Shown here: in pieces, positions 1-10,885 of the stretch | How positions within the stretch are numbered: position 1 is the stretch's first letter | Layout: each line of letters begins with the position of its first letter | DNA from: Hexactinellida sp. DTS-2022 | Lineage: Eukaryota; Porifera; Hexactinellida | Assembly (NCBI GenBank): GCA_028753945.1 | Contig: JAPNXP010000018.1 | Coordinates: 2,109,643-2,173,642 of the forward strand | Length of the DNA: 64,000 nucleotides | Direction: 5' to 3' | Notes under the pieces: generated by a model | The model's input: only the letters and a program-made list of their open reading frames with translations | Databases searched by the model: none | Told to the model about the DNA's origin: nothing | Translations under genes and position numbers: made by a program

Positions 1-1583
1 GCAGCGAGCTCCTCCGTCAGCTTAGCGCGTCTGAAGGGGGTCTGCGTCGGGATCTTTATGAGACTCCCGGGCGAATAGAAAGAGGCGGGACAGGTGGCGG
101 ATATCTGGTGCTTGTCGGAGCCCCTGCTCCGGTCAGAAATGTACTCCTTGCTTGTCACGAAGTGCTGGGGAGCTAGCTCGTCCAGCAGGGCATTGTCTCT
201 GGGGAATACCAGTCTCGGATCGATAGGGAAGTAGTACGTCTGGAGCCTGACAGGCTGGAACGGGGCTAGGGCTAGCTGGAAGTCGAAATCTGGTTCTGTG
301 AATATAACGGCATTCTTAGGCGAGTTCTTCCACATTGAGAGGAAGTGCACCACGTCCCCACAGCGCAGGGAGGGGTGCCCGGTGAACACCACGCAAGGGG
401 TCTGGAACACGAGGCCCAGGTCTCCGTAGATGCTGGGGAAGTGCTTGAGTCGGCCGGATCTGATGTACTCGGCGTGTGGAAAGGGACTCTCGGGCAGGAA
501 TACCTTGTTCTGCTTGCTCTGACACAGCCATTCCCCACATATGTTAGCATAGGCCAGAGAGGCGTTAGCAACTGGGGAGATAAAGTAGATGGGGATGTGC
601 TCTAGAGCCCGGTGGTCCAGAGTGGTGTATACACACTCCAGCAGGTCGTATATGGTCCCGGAGGAGTAGGAGGGAAGCAGGACACTCCCCCCTTGCTTCA
701 ACGTCTGCACCAGCTTTCCACACAGCTCCATCAACACATGGCTGGGATTGACGCCCGGTTCCTTGTTGAGACACTCGAGCAGCAGAAGGTCCGGCCCGAC
801 CAAGGGCTTCTTGTCCAGGGGCAGCAGGTTGGTGGTGAGGACAGAGGAGGACCCCAGATAGCAGATGCGGCGGTAGTCGTCCTGCAGGAGCCAGTTGCAG
901 CTGCCCAGGCAGTAGCCAGAGCTCAGCGGGGTAGCCTTCATCGCTGAGAATAAGTCGATAGTCTCATTGAATCGGACAGTGCGTATGCTCCCGAACGCAC
1001 GGCGGACAGCTTCAGAGGAGTAGAGGGGTCGCCAGGTTATGACGTCTTCCTCCCGCATGCCAAGAGAGTCCAGCTTTGGATCCCGCACCTGCTTCCACCC
1101 TCTACCCTCCGTCTTGGGCAGCCTCTCCAGGTACCCGGCCAGCTCCTCCATCAGCAGCCTCCCGATCGAGGCCGAGGGCTCGGTGGCGTACACGCGGCCG
1201 CAGAAGCCGCTCTGCGCCAAGAGATAGGGCAGGGCCATCATGTTGCTGTAGCTGGAGATGAGCACCACGTCTATGGAAGAGGGGTCCAGGATGGGGAGGA
1301 GGGGGGCCCGGGCCTCGAGACAGCTGTCTATGAAGACCTGTGCAACGCATTCATTCTCGCGGAATAAATCTAGAATGGAGTTTGGAGCGGCGAGGTGGGC
1401 AGGCTTCCAAGGGGGGAGAGAGGGTTCGGAGGGGGTTAGAGGGAGGGGCAGGAAGTGAAGGAACGAAGTTACATCTAGGCTGCAGTCCAGCATTACAGTC
1501 AGACTTTCTAGGTGCAGTACAATACAGGGAGACCCTGCTCTCGGTCCCAAGTTCAATATCTCAAGCGTGTGCTCTTCTGACAT
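1..1583 (-). CDS. INTS9: Integrator complex subunit 9, 5' part, runs off window
   Basis: Reading the minus strand from the ATG at 1583-1581 gives one open frame of 527 codons to the window edge. The start region carries the family's VMLDCSLDVTSFLHFLPLPL block, matching the MLDCGLDMTSTLNFLPLPL region of animal INTS9. Residues 402-414 read GHPSLRCGDVVHF, an INTS9 signature in the beta-CASP region, and the visible end aligns with the FKRRYEKIEI region, so roughly the last 130-150 residues are missing. INTS9 is a catalytically inactive metallo-beta-lactamase/beta-CASP protein that pairs with the INTS11 endonuclease in the nuclear Integrator complex, which cleaves snRNA and promoter-proximal transcripts. 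The frame has no intron, and codons are clearly richer in G and C than the flanks. No neighbour upstream within 4.6 kb. Confidence 0.93.
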   Translation of the reverse strand, partial: MSEEHTLEILNLGPRAGSPCIVLHLESLTVMLDCSLDVTSFLHFLPLPLTPSEPSLPPWKPAHLAAPNSILDLFRENECVAQVFIDSCLEARAPLLPILDPSSIDVVLISSYSNMMALPYLLAQSGFCGRVYATEPSASIGRLLMEELAGYLERLPKTEGRGWKQVRDPKLDSLGMREEDVITWRPLYSSEAVRRAFGSIRTVRFNETIDLFSAMKATPLSSGYCLGSCNWLLQDDYRRICYLGSSSVLTTNLLPLDKKPLVGPDLLLLECLNKEPGVNPSHVLMELCGKLVQTLKQGGSVLLPSYSSGTIYDLLECVYTTLDHRALEHIPIYFISPVANASLAYANICGEWLCQSKQNKVFLPESPFPHAEYIRSGRLKHFPSIYGDLGLVFQTPCVVFTGHPSLRCGDVVHFLSMWKNSPKNAVIFTEPDFDFQLALAPFQPVRLQTYYFPIDPRLVFPRDNALLDELAPQHFVTSKEYISDRSRGSDKHQISATCPASFYSPGSLIKIPTQTPFRRAKLTEELA

Positions 1584-2433
1584 CAAGTATGTAATACGTG
1601 AAGTGATAGAGTATACGTAAATACTATAATATACATAATGATGAATTTCATATAGTACAGTGGTGGACAACCACTCACTAAGGAGACTAAGAGACAAATG
1701 GATTCGTAACCAGATGCTCTTCATTAATTAAAATAAATCTAAAATTACAGCTGTGCAGACAGCATATCCTTTGGAGGCACAATATTTTAGTGGTTGTTTG
1801 ATTAATAGTGATTTGAATTAAGCATGATTAAGAAGGAACTGTACAACTCCTTGGACCCAGGTGGGCAACAGTTGTTGTATTGATTGGTAATAAATTACTA
1901 ATAATTGGATATCAAATAGACACAATGGAATGTTAGAAATGTATGGCTAGACAGACAGAACACAAATAACTGATTGGATGCATGAATATACTCTCTACCA
2001 ATTAAATTAGTCTTAGTTAGCATTCTATAATGCACATTTAACAATTGATAGAATATCCTTTATACAAATTGAATGCTAGCTGCTAATCCATACTGGGACA
2101 ACCCTCGAATCAATTGGCTAAAAGCCATAATTGGATTAAATAGATGTTAAAATTATTTGATCAAAAATCGTAACTCCAGGTTTTTTCAAGAACGGAAAAT
2201 GTGCGGAAAAGGACTGCCCTTCCTATATAAGGACGGCTGGTCAGTCTGTAATTAAAATATGTTTAGTTAGTATTTAATTTACGAGCCTTTCGGTCTCGTT
2301 TGCTTCGAGACGGATCACTCTCACAAAAGATTATCTATTTAGCCAGGATATTTTAGACACTTTTGAAGATAAATGCCCATCGTTATGCACACACACCTCG
2401 ACAAATTTGTTTTTAATATACATATAGTGACTT
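1584..2433. other. Non-coding upstream region of INTS9
   Basis: AT-rich DNA with no convincing coding frame; any INTS9 promoter would lie here. At 2280-2330 a reverse-oriented terminus of the GAA-hairpin mobile family is visible (gagcctttcggtctcg, then cggatcactctcac), so at least part of the region is transposon-derived. Confidence 0.5.
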
Positions 2434-2434
2434 A

Positions 2435-2618
2435 TAGTCGACTCAACTTAATAGAGCCACCGCGTAAATAGATTTCTCCGCTTAATTGGGTCAAAATTTC
2501 ACAGGATTTATAGTACGGAATGACGGTTGGCTTAAAATATTATCGGTTAATATATTTTCCGCTTAATCGGGTCAAAGTAACCTGATCCCGAGGTGACTCT
2601 ATTAAGCGGAGTCAACTG
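2435..2618. mobile_element. pogo-like MITE (TA target)
   Basis: About 185 bp with inverted ends: left AGTCGACTCAACTTAATAG, right (reverse complement) CAGTTGACTCCGCTTAATAG, flanked by TA. No coding capacity. The terminal CAGT and TA duplication fit pogo/Tc1-mariner-type MITEs. A related fragment lies at 23089-23140 and a longer relative at 11213-11728. Confidence 0.65.
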
Positions 2619-2633
2619 TATATAGATACTCAC

Positions 2634-3181
2634 CAGGGAATGAAAGGTTCACGAACGAACTTATTGAACTTGAACTGAACGAACTCAACGCAGGACTTTT
2701 AAGGGATTCACGGTGAACGAACTGAACGAACGCCAACGGTTTCCGAACGGCAATTGAACGAACTGAACTGAACTGAACGAACTAAACTGAATAAAGATAA
2801 ATTCTAAATATGGATCCATTAAATATAGTAGGTGACTGCAAAAGTGCTAATTCCGGACATCCCTAGTGGACTCCTGTCTATTAGCTTAGATTCTAGCTTC
2901 TTAACCTGAATTTAAATAACAGCTTGGAGGATCGAAGTCTATCATAAACGGAATAGTTCGACTTACTAACTGTACACTGAACGAACTGAACTGAACGAAT
3001 TGAACGAACTGAACGAACTTAATTGAACCGATTGAACGAACGCGGGTTAGCCCGTGAACGAACTAAACGAACGCTGGTGGAGCTGAAGTTAGGAGGTGAA
3101 CTTGAACGAACTGAACGTGCGTCAATTTAAGATGAACTGAATTGCGTCAATTCAGTCCGTTCGTGAACCTTTCATTCCCTG
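2634..3181. mobile_element. hAT-type MITE with GAAC-rich interior
   Basis: A 548-bp element starts CAGGGAATGAAAGGTTCACG and ends with its inverse. It is flanked by a perfect 8-bp direct duplication, ATACTCAC, at 2626-2633 and 3182-3189. CAGGG termini with 8-bp duplications indicate the hAT superfamily. The interior is made of many irregular GAACGAACTGAAC iterations in both halves, and no transposase remains. The intact duplication suggests a fairly young insertion. Confidence 0.85.
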
Positions 3182-3189
3182 ATACTCAC

Positions 3190-3589
3190 TAACAGGGGCG
3201 TAGACTTCGAGTTTGGTCATGGGGGTGCCAACCAAGGAATTATCCAAGAGCGCGAGCCGCTCCTTTTTGAGCATTATTTTGGAAAATTTTAATTTAGGAG
3301 CGCGAAAATTTGGAATCTTCTCCTATACCGTAACATTAATTTGTGATTTAGGCGTATGAAAATTGTATCAGAACAGGATTAGGAGCGTATTTACAAATGG
3401 CTGTATACTATTACACTGGTGCCAACATGGCACAATATACTTTCCAGTCTTTCCATATGAATTGGGGGTCCGACTACAGCTATGATCGAGATTTGAAAAC
3501 AACTCAATTGCATTAATTTACCTTTTGTTTAAATAAATAGATTTTTACTAATGTCATGCGCATCCCCTTATTCGCCTTTCGGTTCAGAC
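3190..3589. other. Non-coding AT-rich interval
   Basis: No convincing gene. The stretch around 3255-3400 contains loose repeats of GGAGCGCGA/AGGAGCG type that may be element debris, but no ends could be defined. Confidence 0.4.
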
Positions 3590-3995
3590 AGCAAGGTCCC
3601 TTCTTTGAACTATTTTTTTAAGGGATTTGAAGCATATCTTATCCTATATACATGCAATAATTCTATAAGTTATCCTTTAACAGGCTATGTAGTATGTCTC
3701 CATGTAAATCTCGGTAATAGACCTATATTTAGCACTTTGACTAAACAAATTATTCAAAAATCCGTTCATTGAAGTCAAAATTGTGATAAAAGTTGGCGGA
3801 AAAAACGATTATGGGTCAATTTTCTTGCTTCATCACCCCCATGTGAGATCCCCAGAAGAGTCAAAGTGCTAAATTTAGGTCTATACCAAGATTTACATGG
3901 AGACATACTACATAGCCAGTTAAAAGGTTATTGCATGTATATAGGATAAGATATGCTTCAAATCCCTTAAAAAATAGTTTAAAGTAAGGACCTCC
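3590..3995. repeat. Foldback element, about 140-bp inverted arms
   Basis: The left arm (about 3590-3745) and right arm (about 3857-3995) are inverted copies. Examples are AAGCATATCTTATCCTATAT on the left against its complement at 3930-3960, and the ACATACTACATAGCC block on the right. A spacer of about 110 bp separates the arms. The 73-residue frame at 3551-3772 is a by-product of the arm and is not a credible gene. Confidence 0.7.
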
Positions 3996-5410
3996 CATGG
4001 ACCCATGGTGACAAATGACGTAGAAATCTTCAAAAGGTTATTACATTTAAAGTATAGTCCCGACTCCCGATTCAGTTGAAATTTTCAGTGCAGCTAGTAC
4101 TTATTGTATACTGTTCAAAAACACTTTAATCTCAATTTATAAAATGTTCAGATAGGGGCCTTAATTTTTCAAAATGATTGCCGGAGGCCCTTTGAATTTG
4201 TCGCTATAAAAAAGTTTGTCCAAATTTTCGAGACCGGCATGGGAGCTTAAATCGCGAGATATACCATAAAGTATCAGAATCAGGCATAAAACTTAACTTG
4301 CCGAGGTTGGTCACGGAATCTTAGATTTTGACCCTACTTAGTACTATAATTGTAAAATATAGATTATATATAAATGTTTAAGTGCCTACAGTATTTTAAA
4401 AATTATGTATGAATTGTATTACTATTTATATTTGGGATATATCACAGATGAATTCATAGGCGTCGTAAAACCACCCGGGCACCCGGACATGTCCAGGCGA
4501 CCCAGAGGAGCTACCCGGAGTAACCCGGACTTTACCCGGAGACAGGCTAAACTCCGGGTAAAAGCATACCTGCCAACCTATTTTAGTTGGCAAAAATCTA
4601 TGGGTAACCCAAAAAAATTCTCGCTCGCCTGGCGTATCTCTTCACATTTATATTAAGAGGAATTACACTAAGATCCTGCATTCAGGTTGTCAATGCAGAC
4701 AGCATGGCAAGAAATACAATAATGCTATTAATATATATATATTAAGGTTTACATAAATCAAATTAATCTCTTTGGAAATGACTCACAATCAGTAATTTTG
4801 TCCAAACTAAAACCCTTGTAGAAATGTACTAAATCCCTGCACGCCTGTACAGAACAGCAAAATAGTTAAAATCCCTGTACAGTCGACAATTATTAATGAT
4901 AATACACTTACCTAGAAGTAGTTCGAACTACGGCCCAGCCGCCCATGATTTTATTGGCCGGGAGGCCCGAAGAGCCAACCTTCATTTTACGTGGACATTG
5001 GGGATGGCCCTATATTTCAGTGTCCGGGCGGGCCGAAGGTCTATCCCTCGTATTTACGACGCCTATGCTGAGATGATCGCCGCTTCTCGGAGGTAATTTC
5101 TACAATAATTATGGTACATTTCAATCCGAAGTTCATTTAGTTGCCGTATCTCGGAGGTTGTCGCATCTCGGTCCTATCTCAGAGGTTCAACAAGTAGTAT
5201 TTGTATAGAATAATCAATTGGTGGAAAGTGATTGTGCCGTACCTCGGAGAGTTGCCGCATCTGGAGGTGCCACTTTGGAAGGTTACCTGTGGTAATATTT
5301 GTCAACAGAATACTACAGTTTGATTAACTGAATAGAATATGCTTGGTTGCCAACCATATACCGAATACTGATTTTTGGTAACCAACCGAGTATCAACTAT
5401 TTGGCAAATA
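3996..5410. other. Non-coding interval with element fragments
   Basis: No credible coding region; short open frames at 4405-4656 and 4896-5096 match no family. 4460-4570 and 4930-5060 contain CCCGG-rich repeats (cacccgggcacccgg, ggccgggaggcccg). 5060-5280 contains several copies of ctcggaggt, probably decayed DNA-transposon pieces. Confidence 0.45.
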
Positions 5411-5580
5411 CAGTCGAAACCGGTTTATTCTTACTCGGGTTATTCTAACTTATCGGTTTATTCTAACTATTAGTGATGCAATCTTTTGTAAGGAATTCCA
5501 ACTTTACTATTATTTTTCATCGGTTTTTTCTAACTATTTTTATCTGAAAAGAAATGGTTAGAAAAAACCGGTTTCAACTG
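5411..5580. mobile_element. pogo-like MITE (TA target)
   Basis: A 170-bp non-coding element with inverted ends CAGTCGAAACCGGTTTATTC and, on the other strand, CAGTTGAAACCGGTTTTTTC. It is flanked by TA at 5409-5410 and 5581-5582. The interior repeats cggtttattctaac. Confidence 0.75.
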
Positions 5581-5582
5581 TA

Positions 5583-6258
5583 GTACTATATATGGTATTG
5601 AACAATTCGTTTACAACCTTGCTTTAATAACCAGATTGTGCCCAAAGCATATGCGTATATATAAAATAATGGACACAAATATCTCGATTCAGTTTTTAAT
5701 CAATAAATAAAATCTGACTATTATAAATGCATTGTGTTTTATAGTTAAATCAGTAAATAGAGAAATAAGTATATTAGTTCAAAGCTGCCAAATAACATAA
5801 TATTTGAGCTACAGTGATTTCATTATCGAATCTCTATAATGGCTCATAATTTCTGATTTGCTGTAAGCAAACTATTTCATTGTATGCTCAACAGCTAACG
5901 TAATCATATTAGATACATAGTATGGTTGTGTATCATGTCTCTCCACACGATGGTGACATTAAAACTGAAAGCAAAAAACAACAGTGTAAGGGCTGTGTCA
6001 TCTATTTATCGTTTAATTATTCAATTACCTTATTGCTCAAATACCAATTTTAAACCGATTGTGATTGTGTAGACATCAGATATGTAAAATTTATATCATA
6101 AATCATTATATCAGTTTGCATACACAAAATCTTACTAAGCATATGAAAAAGGTACATCAAGTAATGTAGAATTTACATATAAATAACCAATATTTAATTG
6201 AAATCAAACAAAGAATTTTAAAAGGGCTTAATAAACTATTCAGCTAACAGTACACAAT
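5583..6258. other. Non-coding interval upstream of small membrane-protein ORF
   Basis: AT-rich and without recognisable repeats or coding frames. It may hold the promoter and 5' untranslated region of the ORF that starts at 6259. Confidence 0.4.
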
Positions 6259-6756
6259 ATGACCATAGTGGTAGAGTTAGTTAGTATAATGATCCTCCTA
6301 CATATCAGTCTCTCATTTTGTGCAAACTTTGATAGTCCATCTAATTTTGAAAATATTTTAATTATTGGAGGAATAGTTACATTGTGTTGTATCATTTTTA
6401 CTTGCACTACTTGCTTTTGCATAGCGGTTTTGATAATCAAATTAACTCGGAAGGAAATGGAAGAAGATTGCATTAGCGAAGATCAGGATAATTCTGTATA
6501 CACAAATATACAGCTCATTGAGCCTACATTAAATTATTATGATGTAGTTAATATGGACTCTCTCCCTCCATACATTCCTGGATACACCTACAACGCTAAT
6601 ATTGCGAATACTGACAATATTGCTATCTTATCAACAGGAGGGGAAGACGCTACTCTTACTCGAGTTGTTCCAACTATAAACACACAAGAAGCTATTTGTG
6701 GCACAGAAATGTATGTAAATCTTCCTTCACCTCCTCCATATTTAAGTCTTAATTAA
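6259..6756 (+). CDS. Putative small single-pass membrane adaptor (165 aa), unknown family
   Basis: I do not recognise this protein. The frame starts with a hydrophobic leader (about residues 1-22) and a very short polar stretch (about 23-32). Then comes a long hydrophobic segment (about 33-60) rich in cysteines (CC at 43-44; C49, C52, C54), followed by basic residues KLTRK, which predicts a type I protein with a cytoplasmic tail of about 100 residues. The tail carries YTNI (81-84) and YVNL (152-155), which fit the pYxN motif bound by Grb2-type SH2 domains. It also carries LPPY (102-105) and PPPY (158-161), which fit WW-domain ligands. This layout resembles transmembrane adaptors of the LAT/NTAL style and NEDD4-binding membrane proteins, by architecture only. 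It is a single exon in non-repetitive DNA. Expression is unproven, and a chance ORF cannot be excluded. Confidence 0.55.
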   Translation: MTIVVELVSIMILLHISLSFCANFDSPSNFENILIIGGIVTLCCIIFTCTTCFCIAVLIIKLTRKEMEEDCISEDQDNSVYTNIQLIEPTLNYYDVVNMDSLPPYIPGYTYNANIANTDNIAILSTGGEDATLTRVVPTINTQEAICGTEMYVNLPSPPPYLSLN

Positions 6757-8426
6757 AAATTAAAAATATTATTAACCCAATGCAATTACATATGATGGGT
6801 ATTAGTATAATATCCTAATAGCCTAATCGTTGTCGTTGTTGTTGCATGTTGTTACTTTCTATAATTTAGTAGGGCTGAAACGAATATACCGGGTTACCGG
6901 GTTAACGTTTAAATGCCCATCCCATTCCTACATGATTTCTGTGGGAATTCACATGGGATTCCCACATAATTTGGACAGGAAAATTACCACAATTCCTGAA
7001 CTGAATGAGCTCAAATTTCATATGGCTGTAATAAAGAGTGAAAATTAATCTGTAGAATACAACGTAGCTATCGAATTCATCGTATGTTAATTAATTCTAT
7101 TGTTTCTATTGCATTCCGAGATTCCCACAGGTTTCCCAATTTCCACAAGATTCCCACATGTGGGAATTCCCATTGAGTAATTTTTATCGCATTCCCAATT
7201 TCCCACCCATATGGGAATCCTGACGAATTCCCATATCCACTGCAACCCTGGAATATACCTAACATTCGTCCGAAATGATTGAACAAATATTCCTTCGTTT
7301 GCAAATGAATACAGTCGAATATAGTAGAAAGCAAGAAAAATCCGATAGTTAGAGTAAACAGATTGAAAATAAAATAAAATTGGAATTTCTTAACATTTAG
7401 AATAAATAGTTAGTTAGAAAAAACCCGGTGCAAGAAAAAACGATTTTGAATGTATTCGTTTGACGAATATCACATTTAGGATACGTAATCCAAAAGTTCA
7501 GGGATGTATTAATAATATTCAGGAAACTTTAGTAAGGGTTGGTTGGTAAATAAGTTAATGTTTATCATATCATTAAGATACCTATAATTTCCTATTAAGA
7601 CGAGATCTGGTGATTCTGTATATGCCAATTTCTATATTTTAATCTACTAGGACAGAAGTTCTTAAACAAGGGGGAGTAAAGGTATTTAGTGGGGACGTCA
7701 TACCCCTGAAATTGAACAGTTTAGTGCCAATTCATAGATTGGTCAAGGAAGGTATGGGTCAAAAATTTTAAACCCCTTACTAGAATATATACCTCTTAGT
7801 CATTTGTTTTGGTAGGGATATCTTCTATTCGATCCTAATTGCTACGATTCATATCGGCTCACTACATACGCATCTCTAATTCAGCAATTCCATACGTTTA
7901 ACCCTTTAGACCATTATTTAGATTGTATGAAGTATTTATTTACAAGCAATTCGTTCGTGTTCCGCGCCTAGGAAAGTTTCACATCTTGCACATGACTAAC
8001 ACAATCCATATCCAAAGAGGCGTAAGTTCTCACAAAAGATGAGATGGTTTTTGACATTTTAGCATATTCTAGTTATCTAGTACCTATTCTTTTTTATATT
8101 TGTATTGAGTAAGCTTTGAAGGGGACTGAAATGGTGTTGTACCAACGAGGTTCTATTGTATATAATATGTTTGAAGCGGCAGATAAAATCAAAAGACAAA
8201 AAAACGTAAGACGAATAAATTGGAGGAGATAAAGAAAAAGTAAAACAAAGTAAAAGTAAATGAAAGAGAGGACGACGGAAGAAAGCAAGATGAACAAACT
8301 GTGATATACTTGTTAAAATTTCAATTGGGAAATATATAAAGTAATATTCATTTAAAATAAACTATTTTATATACAAAAGTTAAAATATTTAGTTTACAGA
8401 AAAAATAAAGTCTGTTGCCTCCGAAA
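6757..8426. other. Non-coding interval with MITE remnants
   Basis: 6895-7246 contains a degraded element built of gggaattcccat-type repeats and ending gcaaccctgg, related to the hAT-like element at 22240-22464. 7395-7445 carries a fragment of the MITE seen at 5411-5580. 8140-8160 (acgaggttctattgta) is a solo end of a TA-inserting pogo-like element, also seen at 35925-35940. The frames on both strands here show no family resemblance. Confidence 0.5.
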
Positions 8427-9056
8427 TCATACCCTGCAGCATCGATTATTTTGTTTTTTACTTGTATTTGTGGCTAACTTGAGAGTAACATTATAATTTT
8501 GACCTTCTGTAAAACAAGACGCGTCATTCTTTTCCATGATAGACTCTACCAACTTTACGAATAACTCATCTATGTTGATCTTCATTTTAGCACTACACTC
8601 CATGTACTTAAATCCATATTGTTTAGCTATTCTTTCAGCTCTGTCAGCGGACACAGCCCTGTTGTGATCTAAATCAATCTTATTCCCTATTATAAAGACA
8701 ACTGGTGGATTAGGACAGTTTTCATGAATTGATTCTACCCAGAATGGAATTTGATCAAAGCTTCTCATTTCTGTGATATCGAATACGACTAAAATCCCTG
8801 CTGCTCCACGATAGAATCCTTGTGTGAGAGTTCTGAACCTTTCTTGGCCAGCTGTATCCCAAATCTGTAATTTGATGCTTTCATCTCGCCACTTCACTAC
8901 TTTGCTTTGATAGTCTACGCCCACTGTATGTAATACATCTATTTTGAATGAATCATCTGAGAAGCTAGATATTACACTTGTTTTACCAACACTTGTATGA
9001 CCAATTACTATCAATTTCAATGTTTGACTATATCGGTCTACTCGTTTAGCACACAT
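8427..9056 (-). CDS. Rab-family small GTPase (209 aa)
   Basis: A complete single-exon Rab-like GTPase, a membrane-traffic switch that cycles between GDP and GTP. Visible motifs are the P-loop GHTSVGKT (residues 19-26), switch I/TVGVDY (44-49), WDTAGQERF (66-74), NKID (125-128) and the SAK guanine motif (155-157). The YRGA block (82-85) is Rab-typical. The C-terminus ends CCRV, a CCxx geranylgeranylation signal, so membrane anchoring is expected. Length is normal for Rabs. H20 in the P-loop and VDY in place of the usual I/VDF in the effector region make subfamily assignment unsafe; Rab3/26/37- or Rab18-like are all possible. Codons are AT-rich, unlike INTS9 and P3H. Confidence 0.93.
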   Translation of the reverse strand: MCAKRVDRYSQTLKLIVIGHTSVGKTSVISSFSDDSFKIDVLHTVGVDYQSKVVKWRDESIKLQIWDTAGQERFRTLTQGFYRGAAGILVVFDITEMRSFDQIPFWVESIHENCPNPPVVFIIGNKIDLDHNRAVSADRAERIAKQYGFKYMECSAKMKINIDELFVKLVESIMEKNDASCFTEGQNYNVTLKLATNTSKKQNNRCCRV

Positions 9057-9424
9057 TTAATATTTCTACTGCTGTATTGTAAGCATCTATTTATATCAAT
9101 AACTAGGACTATTTGTGTAGTATTAAATTACTTCAAAATTAAATTACTTCAAAATTGTGGGTTAAAACTTAAAAGGTACTGAATGTGTGGATTTGTGTAA
9201 ATTTAAAACAGAAGTGGGATAAGAAATATAATTGTGATATGAATATAAAATTGTGATTTGGCGATCTAATAATAACACTATACTGTGAAGATCATTCTGG
9301 CTACATACTCAGGTGTAAACAAATAAATGTGTTATCTTCCGGTAAGGAAATCCAGAGTAAACAAGGCATTTCAGTTCCCAATGACTCTCTAAAGTAATAT
9401 CCTTAGTAAAATAAATGTTTATAT
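9057..9424. other. Non-coding interval upstream of Rab gene
   Basis: AT-rich, with no ORF or repeat recognised. It probably contains the minus-strand Rab promoter. Confidence 0.4.
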
Positions 9425-10345
9425 CTATCTGTATATTAAAAGCGGAATTGTTGTGTGTTTGTTTGTGTGTGTGTTTGTCCAGAATTAATAGGAAAGACTA
9501 CGAGTCCTAGAAAGCTGAAAATTGGCATGCAGGGGTAACTTTGTACTGCGACAACGATCTATTGGTTTTCTAAACAAAATAACGGGGTTATGACGTCATA
9601 AACGCACATATTTGGGAATAACTCTTTCAGTTCTTATCCGATTCGGCCACAATTTTAGATGGGAAGACAACATGAAATGAGACACACGTATACCGATTTA
9701 TGGAATTGTGACGTCACGTACGAACTAATTTGGATTCAGCTCTTACATTTTTTATTCAATCGTCAAACAATTTTGTCACGTTATAAAACAGAATGTGTTG
9801 CATGTCTCTAGAAATTTTTATGATTTTCGCATTTAATCTGAGCCAGGTAATAACAAAAATGTAACCTACAATTGCTGCGTCATTGCACATATTGAGGTTT
9901 GATGATTTAATCTCACCTACATTATTTCCGAAATTGCATACTTGATTAATCCAGTTTGGCTTCCATCAGTTTATTTCTATTCGTGATGTATTTAGCTTAC
10001 GTCAATCACATAAGCATAATATTACTATCAAAGTAATTCAACTATTTACAAACAATTTACTACTATGCTGTTAAAATCCTGGGTTAGTAAATAACATGAA
10101 TGAATTAATTAATTACTTGACATACTGGGGTCCCAAATAGCAGCATACTGAATTGAGTACGTGTAATTTACCAGTCACAGGCTTAACTTATTTAATATGA
10201 GTTATATTTGAGGAGAGTAAGGCCGCGAAGCGGCCGTTAATTGTTTTGCGTAGTGTCTAATACGAACGAACAAAGGTCGCGAAGCGACCTTTGTGAGAGA
10301 GTGATCCGTCGCGAAGCGACCGAGACCGAAGGGCTCGTATTATTA
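9425..10345 (+). mobile_element. GAA-hairpin mobile family copy, Helitron-like
   Basis: It begins tatctgtatattaaaagcgg followed by ttgtttgtgtgtgtgtttgtccagaat. It ends in a cluster of stem-loops with GAA loops at 10219-10335 (GGCCGC-GAA-GCGGCC, then AAAGGTCGC-GAA-GCGACCTTT, then GTCGC-GAA-GCGAC) and gaccgaagggctcgtat. The same two ends recur at 24485-25303, with partial copies at 2280, 12005, 14015, 25304, 47480, 49000 and 56885. There are no terminal inverted repeats and no obvious target duplication. Together with the TCTATATATAAAA-type start and hairpin end, this suggests a non-autonomous Helitron/Helentron, but no canonical CTRR end is visible. Confidence 0.55.
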
Positions 10346-10457
10346 AATCTCGATTGTTGTTTGTGTGTGTGTGTGTTTGTCCGGATTGTATTAGAGTGAT
10401 GGGGGAATAGAAACCGCATTAATATATGAGATATAAAGTAACTTCAGAATGTTATAA
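10346..10457 (+). mobile_element. Start of a second GAA-hairpin family copy
   Basis: Directly abuts the preceding copy (tctcgattgttgtttgtgtg, then tttgtccggattgtattaga). The phrase attgtattagagtgatgggg recurs in the 47-49 kb region. The matching hairpin end is not found before the tandem repeat that follows. Confidence 0.45.
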
Positions 10458-10885
10458 TATGTAAACAAATGTTATAATAGGTAAACAAATATGCTGATCA
10501 CGAATTTCGCATTAAAAATTTCTAATATGAATATTTGTTGTTGTTGTTTACACAAAATAGGTGAACAAATTAATGAAAATTCAAAATCAACCTAGAAGTT
10601 AGCTTTCAACGGGTATTATAGGTAAACAAGTATGCTAAACACGATTTTCGCGTTTAAAATTTTCTAATATGAATATTTGTTGTTGTTGTTTACACAAATA
10701 GGTAAACAAATTAATGAAAATTCAAAATCAACCTAGAAGTTAGCTTTCAACGGGAATTATAAGTAAACAAGTGCAAGTGTGCTGAACACGAATTTCGCAT
10801 TTATAAAATTCTAATATGAGTATTTGTTAGTGTTGTTGTTGTTTACACAAATAGGTAAACAAATTAATGAAAATTCAAAATAATA
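10458..10885. repeat. Tandem repeat, three copies of about 141 bp
   Basis: Copies start at about 10481, 10622 and 10763 with gtaaacaa(a/g)tatgct. Each contains a ttgttgttgtttacacaaa block and, in the first two, the phrase caacctagaagttagctttc. The copies differ by scattered substitutions, so the array is not brand new. Confidence 0.75.

Noticed and set aside
345-947. Plus-strand and other frames over INTS9 (345-605, 612-947, 1258-1594) as genes
   Set aside because: All are shadows of the minus-strand INTS9 frame, which has clear homology.
3551-3772. 73-codon frame as a membrane protein
   Set aside because: It lies in an arm of the foldback element and its inverse copy is not open.
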